Assembly (NCBI GenBank): GCA_020310875.1
Contig: CM035414.1
Location: 198,940,260-199,004,259 of the forward strand
Reading direction: 5' to 3'
Source: Ceratopteris richardii
Lineage: Eukaryota > Streptophyta > Polypodiopsida > Polypodiales > Pteridaceae
Length of the DNA: 64,000 nucleotides
The notes under the pieces were generated by a model. That model ran no database searches and was not told the origin of the DNA. It saw only the letters and a program-made list of their open reading frames with translations. The translations under genes were made by a program, and so were the position numbers. Shown here one piece after another: positions 1 to 11,680 of the stretch (position 1 is its first letter; each line of letters opens with the position of its first letter).

Positions 1-1434
1 GCATACATATAACTTAATTAAGAGGATCAATCAAGAAAAAATCTGAATATATAGATAAAATAGGATAGCTATATAGATTAGGGTTTTAAAATTAGGGTTT
101 TAAGTTTTTTTAGGTATTTAAGTATTTAGGTTTAGTATTTCAGTTTTAAGTCTTTAAGAGTTAGATTTTTAGGCAAGGCATACTTATGTGGACAATGCAT
201 GATTGCCTGGCTATGGTGAATGTTGAGGTTTATCGATTTCGGGTTACCACGCTTGTCCTTTATGCGGACCACGGCTCGAAGCACGCTATTCCAAAGCACT
301 ACGTAAAACTGTCTATGAAGGACATCATAGATATTTGCCTGATGGGCATGTTTTACGTGAAGGACAAATTGGTCGACAAGCGCAACACCAAATGAAAGCT
401 AGCGATTGGAAACAACTGTGGGATTCAGAAAATCCAGTTGCTGGCATGAAACGGTTGTCCATTTTTCATGAACTCCCTTATTGGAGTGAATTGGTGATCA
501 ATCATTTGGTAGACCCGATGCATATTTTCAAGAATGTGGGAGAGATTCTTTGGAAAACTTTGATCGGAAAGAAAGAAAGCAAAGCACAAAGGGATGACTT
601 AGAAGAGCGAGGTCGTATGCGAGAGTTGTGGGCAATTACTAAGCCTAACGGAACAGTATCGTTACCAAGAGCTCCTTGGGTGGTTCGTAGGATGGAAGAG
701 CAACAAGTGAAGAAAACAATTTCAGAGTTTCGTACACCTACTGAATGCATGAGATGTCTGAAGACTGCTTTCACACGAAACCACGATCTTGCAGGACTCA
801 AGTCTCATGATTGGCACAAGTTTTTACAGCTTGTGCTCCGTGTAGCTCTAAAAGATTGTCTTTCAGAGGATGTATGAAAAACCATTTATAAAATTAGTTC
901 TTTAGTACGGTGGATATCTTCTAAAGAGATAAATAGAGATAGCATAGAGAGTGTGAAACTCAATGCTATCGAAGCTGTTTGTATGGTAGAGAAATACTTT
1001 CCCACAAGTATTCTCACTATTCAACTTCATTTATTGGTTCATGTAGTAGATGAAGTTGCAATAGCAGGAACTATCCATAGTCGATGGATGTTCTTCTTAG
1101 AGCGCTTTAAGAAGACATTAAAAGGGTTTGTTCGACACAGAGCACGTCCAGAGGGTAGCATGGCAGAGGGATGGCTTGTACAAGAATCTCTAGTATTCAT
1201 AACTAATTTTCTACCTATATCGGATCCCGAACTGCCTCGCTTATGGAGCCATGATGAAGACGTTCGTCTCCTAGGCGATGAACCACAAGGTAAAGGATTG
1301 CAAAGAAAAATGGATGCAGCTTTCAGAGAGAAGGCAATGAAGTTTTGCATAGTTAACTCTGAGCCTATGCCAAGGAAACTAACGCAAAGGAAAGAGCTCA
1401 GTTTCGACGAAATCGTTCCACTCGATTTTTGCCA
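1..1434 (+). mobile_element. CACTA (En/Spm) transposon fragment, copy 0
   Basis: Bases 1-175 repeat the leader found at 2899-3070 and 30773-30945 (short AT-rich text with TTAGGGTTTT motifs). The sequence then jumps directly to the second half of a TNP2-type transposase, so the N-terminal exon and most of the catalytic core are deleted. The match to the other copies ends at about 1434 inside the DUF4218-DUF4216 linker, where an unrelated dispersed repeat begins. No terminal inverted repeat is present in this piece. Its left end lies outside the window. Confidence 0.8.
186..1434 (+). pseudogene. TNP2-type CACTA transposase, C-terminal half, broken
   Basis: The strand first encodes the end of the Transposase_21 core: a WTMHD.LA-like start, then, after a frameshift, ACPLCG and GHHRYLPDGH. 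This is the Cys-containing segment that follows the second catalytic block in this family. From 335 to 877 it is open and carries ELPYWSELVINHLVDPMHIFKNV, a hallmark of plant CACTA transposases (partly quoted in the family as ELPYW..L..RH.LDVMHIEKNV), and LKSHDWHKFLQLVLRVAL. A TGA at 875-877 interrupts it. DUF4218 follows at 953-1380 with VEKYFPTSILTIQLHLLVH and RWMFFLERFKKTLKGFVR. Compared with the copy at 32381-33835, a 26-bp stretch near 1371 is missing. The N-terminal domain and the catalytic Asp region are absent, so it cannot make active transposase. Confidence 0.8.
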
Positions 1435-2370
1435 CCTTGCTGCACTTAACAACATGTGGTTACATATCTTCTTGCAAATAAAATTTGGACACAATTCCCT
1501 ATGGTTTATCCGAGCTTTAATATGCGTGTGATCTTCTTAGTCATACCTTCCACATCCAAAATTCCAATTTCACACACTTCCTTAGGCGTGCAACTATCCC
1601 ATTTGATTATAGGAATTCCTCTAAAGTTGGGGTTACCCATCCATTGAAATTTATATTAATTCTATTCATTTAATTATTTCAACATTGGTTGGTTTCAAAT
1701 AATCAAGAAAATAGATGATGGAGAAAATTAAGAATGTATTGATCACCGTCGTTTTATCCACAATATTTAATGGAAAAATTTTCTCGTATTGAAGTTTCAA
1801 GTCCAATTTATTGAGAACTTTGTCCCACTTCTATCTCAAAGAGTTCAAATTACCCTACCACGTGACCACTTCTAAGGAAACCAAGTCTTGGTAACCTTGT
1901 TCATGGATAAACTAGAGAGGGGATTAAGATGTGGTTCATGAGGTAGATTTAGATGAAACATTTCGAATATTGAGGTAGACCAGAAGATGCATGTGCATGA
2001 ACAAATATTAGAGATACCTCCCGCCTCATTTTGAATCAAGGCATTATTTTCATCCACAAACATTCATAGTGTCAGGGGAGCACTAGATTGTGCTCTCTGA
2101 CTTCACTAGACAAGATTTCAAAAACACACTTATGATTACAAGAACACCAACGTAGGGAAAACGATACAAGAAGATGTAGCTAATACAAGATGTCCCAGAA
2201 CCTGGAACCCATACGTATGGAAAACTAGAACAGAGATGATACAGGAGATCCCACAGCCCGGTGTCATCGAGATTTTCTCTCCTCTCCCACTTCTGAAGGC
2301 CTACAAAAAACATATTTGGTGAAGGTAGCCGGAATTCCCCGAGAAGTCCAGGATGCATCAAAGGATGTCA
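1435..2370. repeat. Dispersed repeat, copy R1
   Basis: This ~0.9-kb block is nearly identical to 43231-43915 and 44180-45128. All three contain the AACAACATGTGG start region, the GGGTTACCCATCCAT stretch and the GTGTCAGGGGAGCACTAG segment. Here it begins directly after a CACTA transposase piece, with the short shared word TTGCC at the junction. I found no convincing coding sequence on either strand and no clear terminal repeats. It may be part of an LTR element that I cannot classify. 2371-2527 is unique in the window and featureless to me. Confidence 0.7.
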
Positions 2371-2574
2371 AAGGATGCATCAAGGATGATCCAATATGAC
2401 CTTCATCCAACATGCAAGTTGGGATTCCCATCAATTGGGTAATGCACGCTTGGCTTCTCCTCATAACGGGGGCCTTACAAAATGTGCATACAATCATGAG
2501 GGGTAGACATTGATCATATACTAACAATATACCTATCTATATTCACATATATATACATATACACATATATAACA

Positions 2575-2726
<152 letters not shown>

Positions 2727-3113
2727 GTTTTAGTTCTAGGTCATTTGGATTAGGGTTTTAGGGTTTTAACACCTACATAACATATATACACACATACACA
2801 TATACATATAATACATATATACATGTATATACACATGTGTATAGAAATATACATAATTTAGGTTTAGATCTTTAAAATTAGGGTTTTAGGGTTTAGGCAT
2901 ACATATAACTTAATTAAGAGGATCAATCAAGAAAAAATCCGAATATATAGATAAAATAGGATAGCTATATAGATTAGGGTTTTAAAATTAGGGTTTTAAG
3001 TTTTTTTAGGTATTTAAGTATTTAGGTTTAGTATTTCAGATTTAAGTCTTTAAGAGTTAGATTTTTAGGTTTAATAAAAAAACAAATGTTTTAAAATGTC
3101 CATATTGTAGCAG

Positions 3114-5155
3114 ATGGCTTCTTTGGATCCTGAAGAGAGAATGGCATGTCCTTGCACACAGTGCAAGTATCAAATTTATCCAAAACGACGGATTTGTACT
3201 GCACATGTTAGAGAGTATGGATCATTTGATAGGAGTCGACTGGAAAACCTACGCTATCGTTCCCATGGTCCCCCAGGTGAGCAGATGGACCCAAACGATA
3301 TTGCACCGGTAACCTCTCGTGGACAAAAGAGAGTAAAAAAGGACTTAGATGTACAAGCAAGCACTAATAATATTACATAGAATGAACATATGGAAGAGAT
3401 GCTTGAAGCATTTTATGAGATGGACGAAGATCATGATGGTGAAGAAGGTGTCGAGAGTTTCATGGACACCACAGAAATTCCACGATCACAAGTTGATGAA
3501 GAATATGAAAACATGCGAAGATTAGCTCATTTACCACTTTACGATACAGCAAAGATATCTGTACTACGTGCTTCACTCGCGATGCTCAATCTGCAATCCA
3601 TTTATGGATGGTCAGATAGTAGTGTGAGTGAATTGTTCAGGTAAGTGGAGAACAAATTGGCTTTCATTGTTGTATCATAATAACTTCATTTACTAATATC
3701 ATTTTAATTGCTTATTGCAGGCTTCTTAAAGATCAATTTTTGCCAGAGGGCAATGACATGCCTCCAACTCGTGGAGATGCGAAAAAACTTTTACAGTCCA
3801 TTGGAATGGATTATAATAAAATTCATGCTTCTCCAAATGATTGCATTCTCTTTCGGAATGAGTATGAGCATCTCCACGTATGTCCAAAGTGTGGAGCAAA
3901 TAGATTTAGAGAAGATGTTATAGGCGAAGCAATCTCCGCTTTTTGTATGGTAGAGAACTACTTTCCCACAAGTATTCTCACTATTCAACTTCATTTACTG
4001 GTTCATGTAGTAGATGAAGTTGCAATAGCAGGAAGTGTCCATAGTTGATGGATGTTCTTCTTAGAGCGCTTTATGAAGGCATTAAAAGGGTTTGTTCGAC
4101 AAAGAGCACGTCCAGAGGGTAGCATGGTAGAGGGATGGCTTGTACAAGAATCTCTTGTATTCATAACTGAGTTTCTACATATATCGGATCCCAAAATGCC
4201 TCGCTTATGGAGCGATGATGAAGATGTTCGTCTCGTAGGTGATGAACCACAAGGTAAAGGATTGCAAAGAAAAATGGATGCAGCTTTCAAAGAGAAGGCA
4301 ATGAAGTTTTGAATAGTTAACTTTGAGCCTATGCAAAAGTGGTTAGAAAGGTATTAACTTGCCAAGGAAACTAACGCAAAGGAAAGAGCTCAGTTTCGAA
4401 GAAATCGTTCCACTCGATTTTCACCTCTTCCAGAAAATCTTCGACATCTCACACCTTTTCCAACGAGCAGATGGCTAGATGCAGCGGTTTCACAAGCAAA
4501 GGCAGCGGGTGAAGATATCTCTGAAGAAGAAGAAGAACTCGCAAAAGGATATGATTGGGAGTATATTAAATACGGTGCACTATGGTCTCATGGACGGCAC
4601 TTTCGAGTTGCACGAATCGATCAAAATAGGTCTACTTTTGATAGTGGTGTGATTCAAGACATTTTGAAACTATCTTTCAGATAGTTTGATTACTTTGTTT
4701 TTTACGCGAAATGGTTCAAAGTAGTCACCTCTGGAAGAAACGCAACAGTGATACGGGATAAGAGGGGTTTGCTTCAAGTAGATTCCACAAGATTATGGAC
4801 AGATGAAAGGGACACATTTGTACGTCCCGAACACTATGAGCAGGTTGTTTTTATATCGAATTCAAAAGACCCAGAGTGGCTATTTGTTTTATAGGTCGCT
4901 CCACGTAGTAGACAAATTTTTGAAAACATAGATGTAGAAGAAAGTCCATCTCTAGTGGACTCAGAGATTCATTAGATAGCTGAGGAGGAAGAGATCATTG
5001 TTTGAGAAGAAGAGGTCATTGTTCGAGAAGACGAAGCAATAGACGATGATCAGGAGGAAACCAGCATAGCAAGTGATTTAGAAGCCATCAATATAGAGAT
5101 AGATATTCTCGGTGCATCGGATCTTCAAGAGGATGTGACAATAGAGGACGTTTGA
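3114..5155 (+). pseudogene. TNP2-type CACTA transposase, internally deleted and broken
   Basis: The first exon starts at the ATG at 3114. It encodes a short Transpos_assoc domain (MACPCTQCKYQ, then HGPPGE), an acidic linker, and the beginning of Transposase_21 (NLQSIYGWSDSSVSELF). A TAG at 3378-3380 breaks it. An 80-bp intron with GTAAGTGG donor and TTGCAG acceptor lies at 3641-3720, followed by LPEGNDMPP, IHASPNDCILFRNEYEHL and HVCPKCGANRF. At about 3940 the sequence jumps straight into DUF4218 (VENYFPTSILTIQ), so the whole catalytic core is gone. DUF4216 (WFKVVTSGRNATV.RD) is recognisable around 4690-4900. Further stops at about 4046, 4310, 4354 and 4893 make it non-functional. The gene ends at a TGA at 5153-5155, just upstream of the TNPA-like gene. 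Confidence 0.85.
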
Positions 5156-5259
5156 ATAAAACACTTGTACGTACTAATTTTTGGTTTTTTTTTGTTTATT
5201 CCCTATATTATTTTTCTTATCGCATGCTAATTATTTGAGTTCTTTTATTACAGAGCACA

Positions 5260-6508
5260 ATGGGAGACAGTCCTCCAGTCACTCCACATTCCATGACAGA
5301 GGAGCTGTTTTTGGAGTTCATCTCTCACGTCCCTCCTACGTATATGGCCGCTGCATCACAGTATTGGATCGCTCGTGGTAGCACTCCTCCCGGCCTCACT
5401 CTTGGCGACCTTACTCCTGGCGGCCTCACTCCCGCTGGCCTCACTCCCACCGGTGTCACTCGTGCCGGTGTCACTCCCGCCGATGTCACTCCTACGGCTG
5501 GTGCTACTCCCGTAGGAGGTATGTCTCCTAGCTTTGTGACTCCACCACGACCATCTTTGCAGCCATCTCCTACTGGGTCTACTAGTTGACGTGTGCATTC
5601 GACACCTCAGTGCAATACAGGGTCTGGCCCGTCACGTAGATCGAGGTCACGCTCTAGAGCAGGAGATTCTAGGATTGGATCTACAGGTAGGTCTGGAGGC
5701 AGATGAGGCAGTTGTTGTGGAGGCAGTGCGACGAACCTTGTGTCGCCCGCTTCTACTCCTAGGACGAGTACCTCACATGTAGGTATGCCACGGAGTACAC
5801 CACGCAGTACACCACGTACACCTTGGGGTGCTCATGACCATGATGACTCCAAGGTGTATAATATCCGAGATGGAGCTCCGATGATGGATGCGGTTGGCAA
5901 AGCAATGCGTGCACGCATATGACAGCTTTGCTCCATCCAGTTTGGACACTCCATCATGCTGAAATGGAGTGAACAGGATAAAGATCGGAAGAATTATATC
6001 ACACAGACGATTTACAAGGAGTTCCGTCCAGCCGATGGATAGTCGATTATCAGTTCAGAGTGGATTCTGCACACCGCACGTGAGGTCATGTTGCATCGAC
6101 AATCCGAGGCTCATGATGCATTTAGAGAAGGGTTAGCAAAGCCTTATGGTTAGATGCTGAGGAGTGGGACATGATTCGGGACAGCAACATCAGACTCCTG
6201 ATCGATATCACCAGCATCGAAATGCCGCAGCCACACGTCTAGACACGATTGGACCGTCACATTTGGGCAGGGGTGGATATGACACGATGCATCATGAGTT
6301 TGTCAGTACCATTTCATTTATTGACTTTATTTGTGTTAAATTTCTCATATATGTTTCTCTAATCTTTTTATATTTGTTTCAGGAGCTGGCAATGGGTCGT
6401 CCTCCAACACGAACGGAGGAGTCTTACGGATATAGTCATGGGTTCACTGCACTATTGCAGGACTTGGAGGGATGCGGTGCGGTAGTTTTATGGGAGCGTT
6501 TGCGATGA
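5260..6508 (+). pseudogene. TNPA/Transposase_24-type CACTA accessory gene, broken
   Basis: The ATG at 5260 follows an intron whose acceptor (TTATTACAG) ends at 5253, about 100 bp after the TNP2 stop. The protein begins MGDSPPVTPHS and has a low-complexity region of repeated short G-[LV]-TP units (about 5380-5520), then Ser/Arg-rich and STPRSTPR segments, then a helical block (CSIQFGHSIMLKWSEQDKDR) typical of Transposase_24. A second intron (about 6302-6381) leads to a terminal exon with MGRPPTRTEESYGYSHGF and LEGCGAVVLWERLR. Stops at about 5589, 5920 and 6042 and frame changes break it. In maize En/Spm the corresponding TNPA binds subterminal repeats; that role is inferred here. Confidence 0.75.
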
Positions 6509-6599
6509 GGTAATTAATTTATAAACTTGGTTTTTACTTGTTGTTTGTAATTTTCATGTAAATTTATCTCATTCCATTAATGTTCTCTGTTGTAGGACT

Positions 6600-6800
6600 G
6601 TTGATATGGAACCTTCTTTGCATGTGTATGGCAGTGGAAGACCAATATTTTGTATTTGATTTCCATATGGCAATACATTGCTTTGCCACATTTTGTAAAA
6701 GCGTCATATATGACAGTGGTTTGCCACACTCTTGTACATGCTTCATTATTGAAGTATATAACTTCTTTTGTACATCGTTCATTATTCATTCTGATTATCT
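6600..6800. repeat. Degenerate short tandem repeats in CACTA 3' region
   Basis: Words such as ATATGGCA, TTTGCCACA and TTTTGTA recur every few tens of bases. The same degenerate array stands at 24400-24620, 38660-38830 and 40600-40830, always between the last TNPA exon and the hairpin. It has no coding value that I can see. Confidence 0.6.
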
Positions 6801-6876
6801 ATTTTGTGTCCGATAATACTTTGTTTCATGAAATCATATTTTGGTTGTCATTAGAGTACACATCACATGTACTCAG

Positions 6877-6966
6877 TTTTTTTGGGCAGAGTGTATTGTC
6901 TTTTGTTAAGCAACATCATGGTAATGTTGCTGTAGCAAAAGACAAAACATTCTCCCCAAAAAAATT
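6877..6966. repeat. Long inverted-repeat hairpin near CACTA 3' end
   Basis: The left arm (6877-6919: T-run, GGGCAGAGTGTATTGTC, TTTTG...GCAACAT) is the imperfect reverse complement of the right arm (6923-6966: ATGTTGC, CAAAAGACAAAACATTCT, CCCC, A-run). The loop is only a few bases. The stem is about 40 bp with few mismatches. It lies about 280 bp inside the TIR. Three other CACTA 3' ends in the window carry the same structure at the same place. Confidence 0.85.
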
Positions 6967-7246
6967 TTGCAAGTATGGTCGTCGGTATACCCGACGGTAC
7001 TTCCAGCAGTGTCAGGAATAACCGTCGGTACACCCAGCAGGCCACGGTATAGGCGACGGTACCTCCAGCAGAAGCCTTGGTATGAGCGTCTATATTACGG
7101 ACGCATATACTGACGCATATAATGACGCGTATACCGAGGCTTTGGTACAGATGCACACACGGACTTTTACACCGGCGTCGAAGCAAATAAAGCCGCGTTC
7201 ATTTTCCTCGGTAAAGATCTCTGTATACCATCGATCTGTTGTAGTG
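6967..7246. repeat. CACTA 3' subterminal repeat array and TIR
   Basis: Many copies of the motif CGTCGGTAT or its complement ATACCGACG, some degenerate, are packed between the hairpin and the TIR. In CACTA elements such arrays are the binding sites of the TNPA-type protein. The final 19 bp are the TIR. Confidence 0.85.
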
Positions 7247-10186
7247 TGATATCCTCCATATGAACACATAGATAAATAACTTTTGAATTAGTCGTCTTAA
7301 TGAACAATGAAGAATCTACCTTGCTTGCAACAAAACCTTGGTCTTGCAAGTATGTGAAATGCCTATGGTACCAAGCTCTAGGAGCTTGCTTTAAACCAAC
7401 TTTGCATCATATCCTCGTGGTTGAGCCATGTAGAGTTCTTCTATGATCCATCCATAATGGAATGCATTTTTAACATCTGATTGGTAAAAATTCCAATTCT
7501 TTGAAGTAGCAATACTTACTAAAACTCTGGTAGTTGGCATCTTGGCCACAGGTGAGAAGGTCTCCTCATAATCTACTCCATGGGTTTGAGCAAAGCCCTT
7601 TGCTAGTAGCTTTGCTTTATAATTGTTGATTGTCCTATTTTATTTCTTTTTCACTTTGTAAATCCACTTGGATTCTTTTACCTTCATGAATGGTTTTTTG
7701 GGAACCAAATCCCAAGTGCTATTCTCTTGAAGTGATTCAATTTCTTCCTCCATAGCTTCTCTACTTTTGAGTTGACATCCTCTCATGTATGTGATTCTTC
7801 TTTGGTGAGATTAGGAAAATCATTTTCCAAATCATAGGGTAGCTTTAATTTCCTGTAATCATCCTTAAAGCAAGAGTTATTTTCATCAAATACCACATCC
7901 CTACTAACTATAATTTGTTTGTTCCTGGGATTATAATTTTGTTCATAGCCAATGAAGATGCATCTTTCAACTTTTGGATCAAGATTTCTCTGAGGGTATG
8001 TGTGCATAAGAAATGCACTCAAAGATCTTACAATGATCCAAAGAAGATTTCCTACCATTCCATACCTCATAAGGGGTCATTCCATCCAAAGACATGGATG
8101 GAAGCCTATTGATTAGGCAAATGGCTGTAGAAAAAACCTCTTCCCAAAAGTAATTTGGGAGCTTTTTTTTCATTCAACATCAATCTTTCAGCCTCTACTA
8201 TTATTCTATTTCTTCTCTCTACAACTCCATTCTGTTAAGGAGTGTATCTTGTTGTAATCTCTCTCTTTATGCCTATGTTCTATAAGAAGAAGTCAAAATC
8301 ATATGAGAAATACTCATCACCTCCATTAGATCTGAGCCTCTCCAAGCTTCTACCTATTCGATTCTCAACAAATGCCAAATACTTCTTGAATCAAGTGAAG
8401 AATTCATCGTTATGCTTCATAAAGTAAAATATTGTCCATCTACTATAGTCATCTATCAATGAAACATAATACTTGGACCGTGAGAATAATGGTTGTCTTC
8501 AAGGAACCCACACATCTATGTGCACAAGCTCCAAGTAGTCTTCATACATGTATCCTCTTTTGTTGAATGGTTGCCTATGTGATTTGCCAAATTGGCGTGC
8601 TCCACATTTGTAAATCATGTTTTTCTTGGACACATTTGGAATGCCAAGCACACCTGATCCCTTCATATTTGCTTCAATCTCCTTTCACCTATATGATCTA
8701 GTCTCTTATGCCATATCTCCAATTCAAATAAAGTTTGGTCTTTGTAGTTGAAGAGAGCAGTATTCCTAGTATCTTCAACATCAAATATAAAAACTCTACT
8801 AGATTTCTCACATTTTGCAATCCTCTTAAAGCCTTGCAAAAGGTCCTCCATATATGCTCCATGCATTGTGAATCTAACCTCTAAACCCTTCTCAACAATC
8901 TATACAACGCTAATTAGGTTTTTGGTTATTATTGGCATACACAATACCCTATTTAAATGATTCATGATAACATCAAATGCTTTAACATTTCCGACCTTTT
9001 TTATAGAGTACCTAGTGTCATCACCTGTCTAGACTCCATGCTTTCCTTTGGGCTCTTTAAGATCAGAAAAATGCTACATTGTTTGCTACATGATTCAAAC
9101 AACCAGAATCAATATAGAATAGATAATCATCATCTTTACCTTGATTGCTTGTCATATTCATGAGTAATGGAGAAACCTCTTGATCATCTCTATAGTTGTG
9201 ATAGTATCTTCTTCCTCTGTAGCCTCCTTGATAGTTGTTGTTGTATCCTTGGTTGTAATTGTGATGGTAGTTGTTTCCTCTATTATTGAACATGCCTCTT
9301 GATTGTCCATAGCCTCCTCTATGGAAGCCTTTTCCTCTCTGATTGTTTGTGTTTCTCAAGCACTCATTCATGGTATGATTCTTCAAGCCAAAAATGTTTC
9401 AAGGTGAAGAGTTGTATGATCTCCCCCTGCCGTATTTTGCTTCTCCGCCCCTTCCTCTAGTACCTCTTCCTCTACCTATGAAGTTCGCTTGAGAGATACT
9501 TGCCTCTTCTTCATTCTTCTTACTTGTTCCTTTATCTTTACTCTTATTTTTATCTATGTAAAGGGCAAAAGATTGATTACCTCCAAAAGTATCTCCTTTC
9601 TTGTTGAGCTTTGTCTCATGTGTGAAGAGTTGCCCCATGAATGTATTCAGGTGAGGTATCTACATGTCCATATATAGGTCCTTTACACTGGTAAAGGACT
9701 GCCATTTGTAATCAGCCTTGATGCAATTTATGATATGCCTTACTATCTACCCCTCTTCTATTTCTTCTCCAATACTCCCTTGTTGATCAGCTACATCCAA
9801 AGATTGTGAACTCCATCCAAAGATGGCTCTTCCTAGCCCTTGTACTTGATGAGAAGTATGAAGATAGTACTTCCCAAGTATCTTCGGAAGTCTTGCGATT
9901 CCTAATATGAGGTAACATTGAATCAGATATTGATCTGAGTATATAAGACCTCCCTAGAGCATCCTTTGCACACCATGCAACTAGTCTCTCTTTCTCTTCT
10001 CTTGTAGGTTGATGTTTGCTTCTAAGAGTTGGAATTTCTTCATCTCTAGATATGTATCCATACATGCTTTTTCCTCGGAGGTAAGCCTTCATCCTTAGGC
10101 ACCAAGCTAGATAGTCTCCCCTATCCAATTTCTCAATGAATGATGGAAATCCATCTCCAATTTTACCTTTATGTTGCTTTGATACC
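7247..10186 (-). pseudogene. Ty1/copia gag-pol remnant, 3' part replaced by CACTA
   Basis: Read on the minus strand, gag starts near 10160 (GDGFPSFIEKLDRGDYLAW). It continues through a Gly/Arg/Asn-rich region (about 9200-9400), a protease site FYIDSGCLNHVA (about 9075-9115), a GAG-pre-integrase block (IWHKRLDHIGERRLKQI, 8663-8720) and an integrase core (about 8160-8600). The integrase has DVW and NGV.ERRN, but the second catalytic Asp position reads LRSNGGDE, so Asp has become Asn. RT (7247-7700) includes DVKNAF- and QPxGY-like text and stops at IYLCVHMEDI, where the CACTA element begins. Frame changes and stops occur throughout. A degenerate methionine-tRNA primer site (GGTATCAAAGC) lies at about 10174-10184. 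It is a relative of the copia element at 53244-60053 but much older. Confidence 0.85.
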
Positions 10187-11110
10187 CCTGTTGGAGGAGA
10201 TGGTAGACACCTTCTAGAGATGAGGCGGTGTTGCAAATTCCTACACCACATCAGCCAAAACTGAGTTGAGTGCACAGTTGATCTCTTGAGATTTCCAATA
10301 AGCACAAATAATCACCCGATTACTTTGAAATATGATCCTAAAATCATTGGATCAAAAGAGATGAGTGGGAGTTTCAACTATGAACCAAAACTTGTTGTTT
10401 TGGTCACTACACTTGCTCAAAGAAATGAATAGTACTCCCTCTCTGCTAACAATTGAATAAAGTACTTTTAGGCATATCTGACTAACTTGGATAGCTAATG
10501 TTTGCAAGTAATGTGACTTGTAGTAAGGGATCATGCTGAGGGAATGATGCTTAGATAGTTAGAGGTAAATCTCGACATTTTTCGATACTAGTAATATGCA
10601 GAGTAGTGAACACTACTTAGCTCATAACTCAAGATTGGCTGAGATAATAATTATGAAACTTTATACCAACAAAATAGACAGTCCATCAAGTATATATCAA
10701 CTTAAATCACATCAAATGATTAAGTATAAACTAAGAAACAAGTGAGAGAAGTTCACTATTTTGAGTGGTACGTGACAAAGTAGAAGATATGAGATATGAG
10801 AAAATTGTATGTATTGATGTAGATAGGTTACATTGACATTGGTAATGAATGATTGCACAATTTGAGGGAAATGATAGAGATATGGTGTGAGCTCAATATC
10901 AAAATTAAATCCCTCTGAATATCTGCTCAATTCGGACTTCTACAATGCAACTTTTGAAGTCCTCTTTTATAGCCAAACTTGGAGCTCGTTTTTGAATTTT
11001 GGAATTCAAATGTCTACCAAAAGTATCTCTAGAATTCAGAATATTCAATCTCCATCTAACTCATCAATAATTTGGGAAATGATTCTCCTAAAAACTTGCA
11101 ATTGAAGTGA
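10187..11110 (-). mobile_element. 5' LTR remnant of the minus-strand copia element
   Basis: Directly upstream (minus strand) of the degenerate primer site, 10190-10290 matches the 3' end of the intact copia LTR read backwards (GAGGCGGTGTTGCAAAT, then CACCA.AGCCAAA). Similarity fades after about 10300, and I could not find the outer LTR boundary or a target duplication. The remainder has no recognisable genes. Confidence 0.5.
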
Positions 11111-11489
11111 TTCCATATTGCACTTTTACCAGTAGTAAAAAATCAATCTTACAAGAGATCATCCATGTCTTAATACATGAATGTACATACGATCCTTAGG
11201 ATAAATGATCAAGCAAATAGGCTTGGAATAATTGCACCAATGGTTGGCCACTTGTAACATCATTCGGTTGATGTTCCTCTTCCACAGCTTCTCCACCGAA
11301 GACTTTGTCTACCTCCCCACTTCAAATATGTATCATGAAGAAGGGGTAGTTTGAATAGCATTCAAGCACCTCATATTTTGAGGTGTGGGATAGAATACAA
11401 TCGTGAAAAGCACATCTACATGAATGATATCAATACTCAAAAAAAGAAACAATGGAACTTATATCTTTAGACTATGTACCTGCTCCCAT
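11111..11489. other. No recognisable feature
   Basis: AT-rich DNA without a supported gene. The outer end of the old copia LTR may lie near 11220-11250, but I cannot place it. Confidence 0.4.
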
Positions 11490-11680
11490 TGATGGGGAAA
11501 AACATACATGTCATTTTGGTTTCTCCAAATGGCATTGGAGTCAATAGTATAGATTCAAGGAACTATAGAGGATTCTTGCATTTCATTCTAGACTTGAAAT
11601 GGTTTAAAGTGGTCAAGAGGGGAAGAAGTGACACTCTCAATAATATCCTTTATCACTCCAAAGTAATCAAGATGCACTTC
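11490..11680 (+). pseudogene. Possible DUF4216 scrap of a CACTA transposase
   Basis: A short stretch encodes FLHFILDLKWFKVVKRGR, which resembles the DUF4216 line YFIFDVKWFKVVTSGR of the transposases in this window. The DNA word TGAAATGGTT.AAAGT.GTCA is also shared. Nothing else of the transposase is recognisable on either side. It would be a fragment of a more diverged CACTA family. Chance similarity is possible because the match is short. Confidence 0.35.

Noticed and set aside
502..801. Minus-strand frame opposite TNP2, repeated at 32050-32349
   Set aside because: Antisense shadow of the transposase coding sequence.
2083..2361. 92-codon minus-strand frame repeated at 44838-45125
   Set aside because: Conserved only because the DNA repeat is conserved; it resembles no protein and is short.
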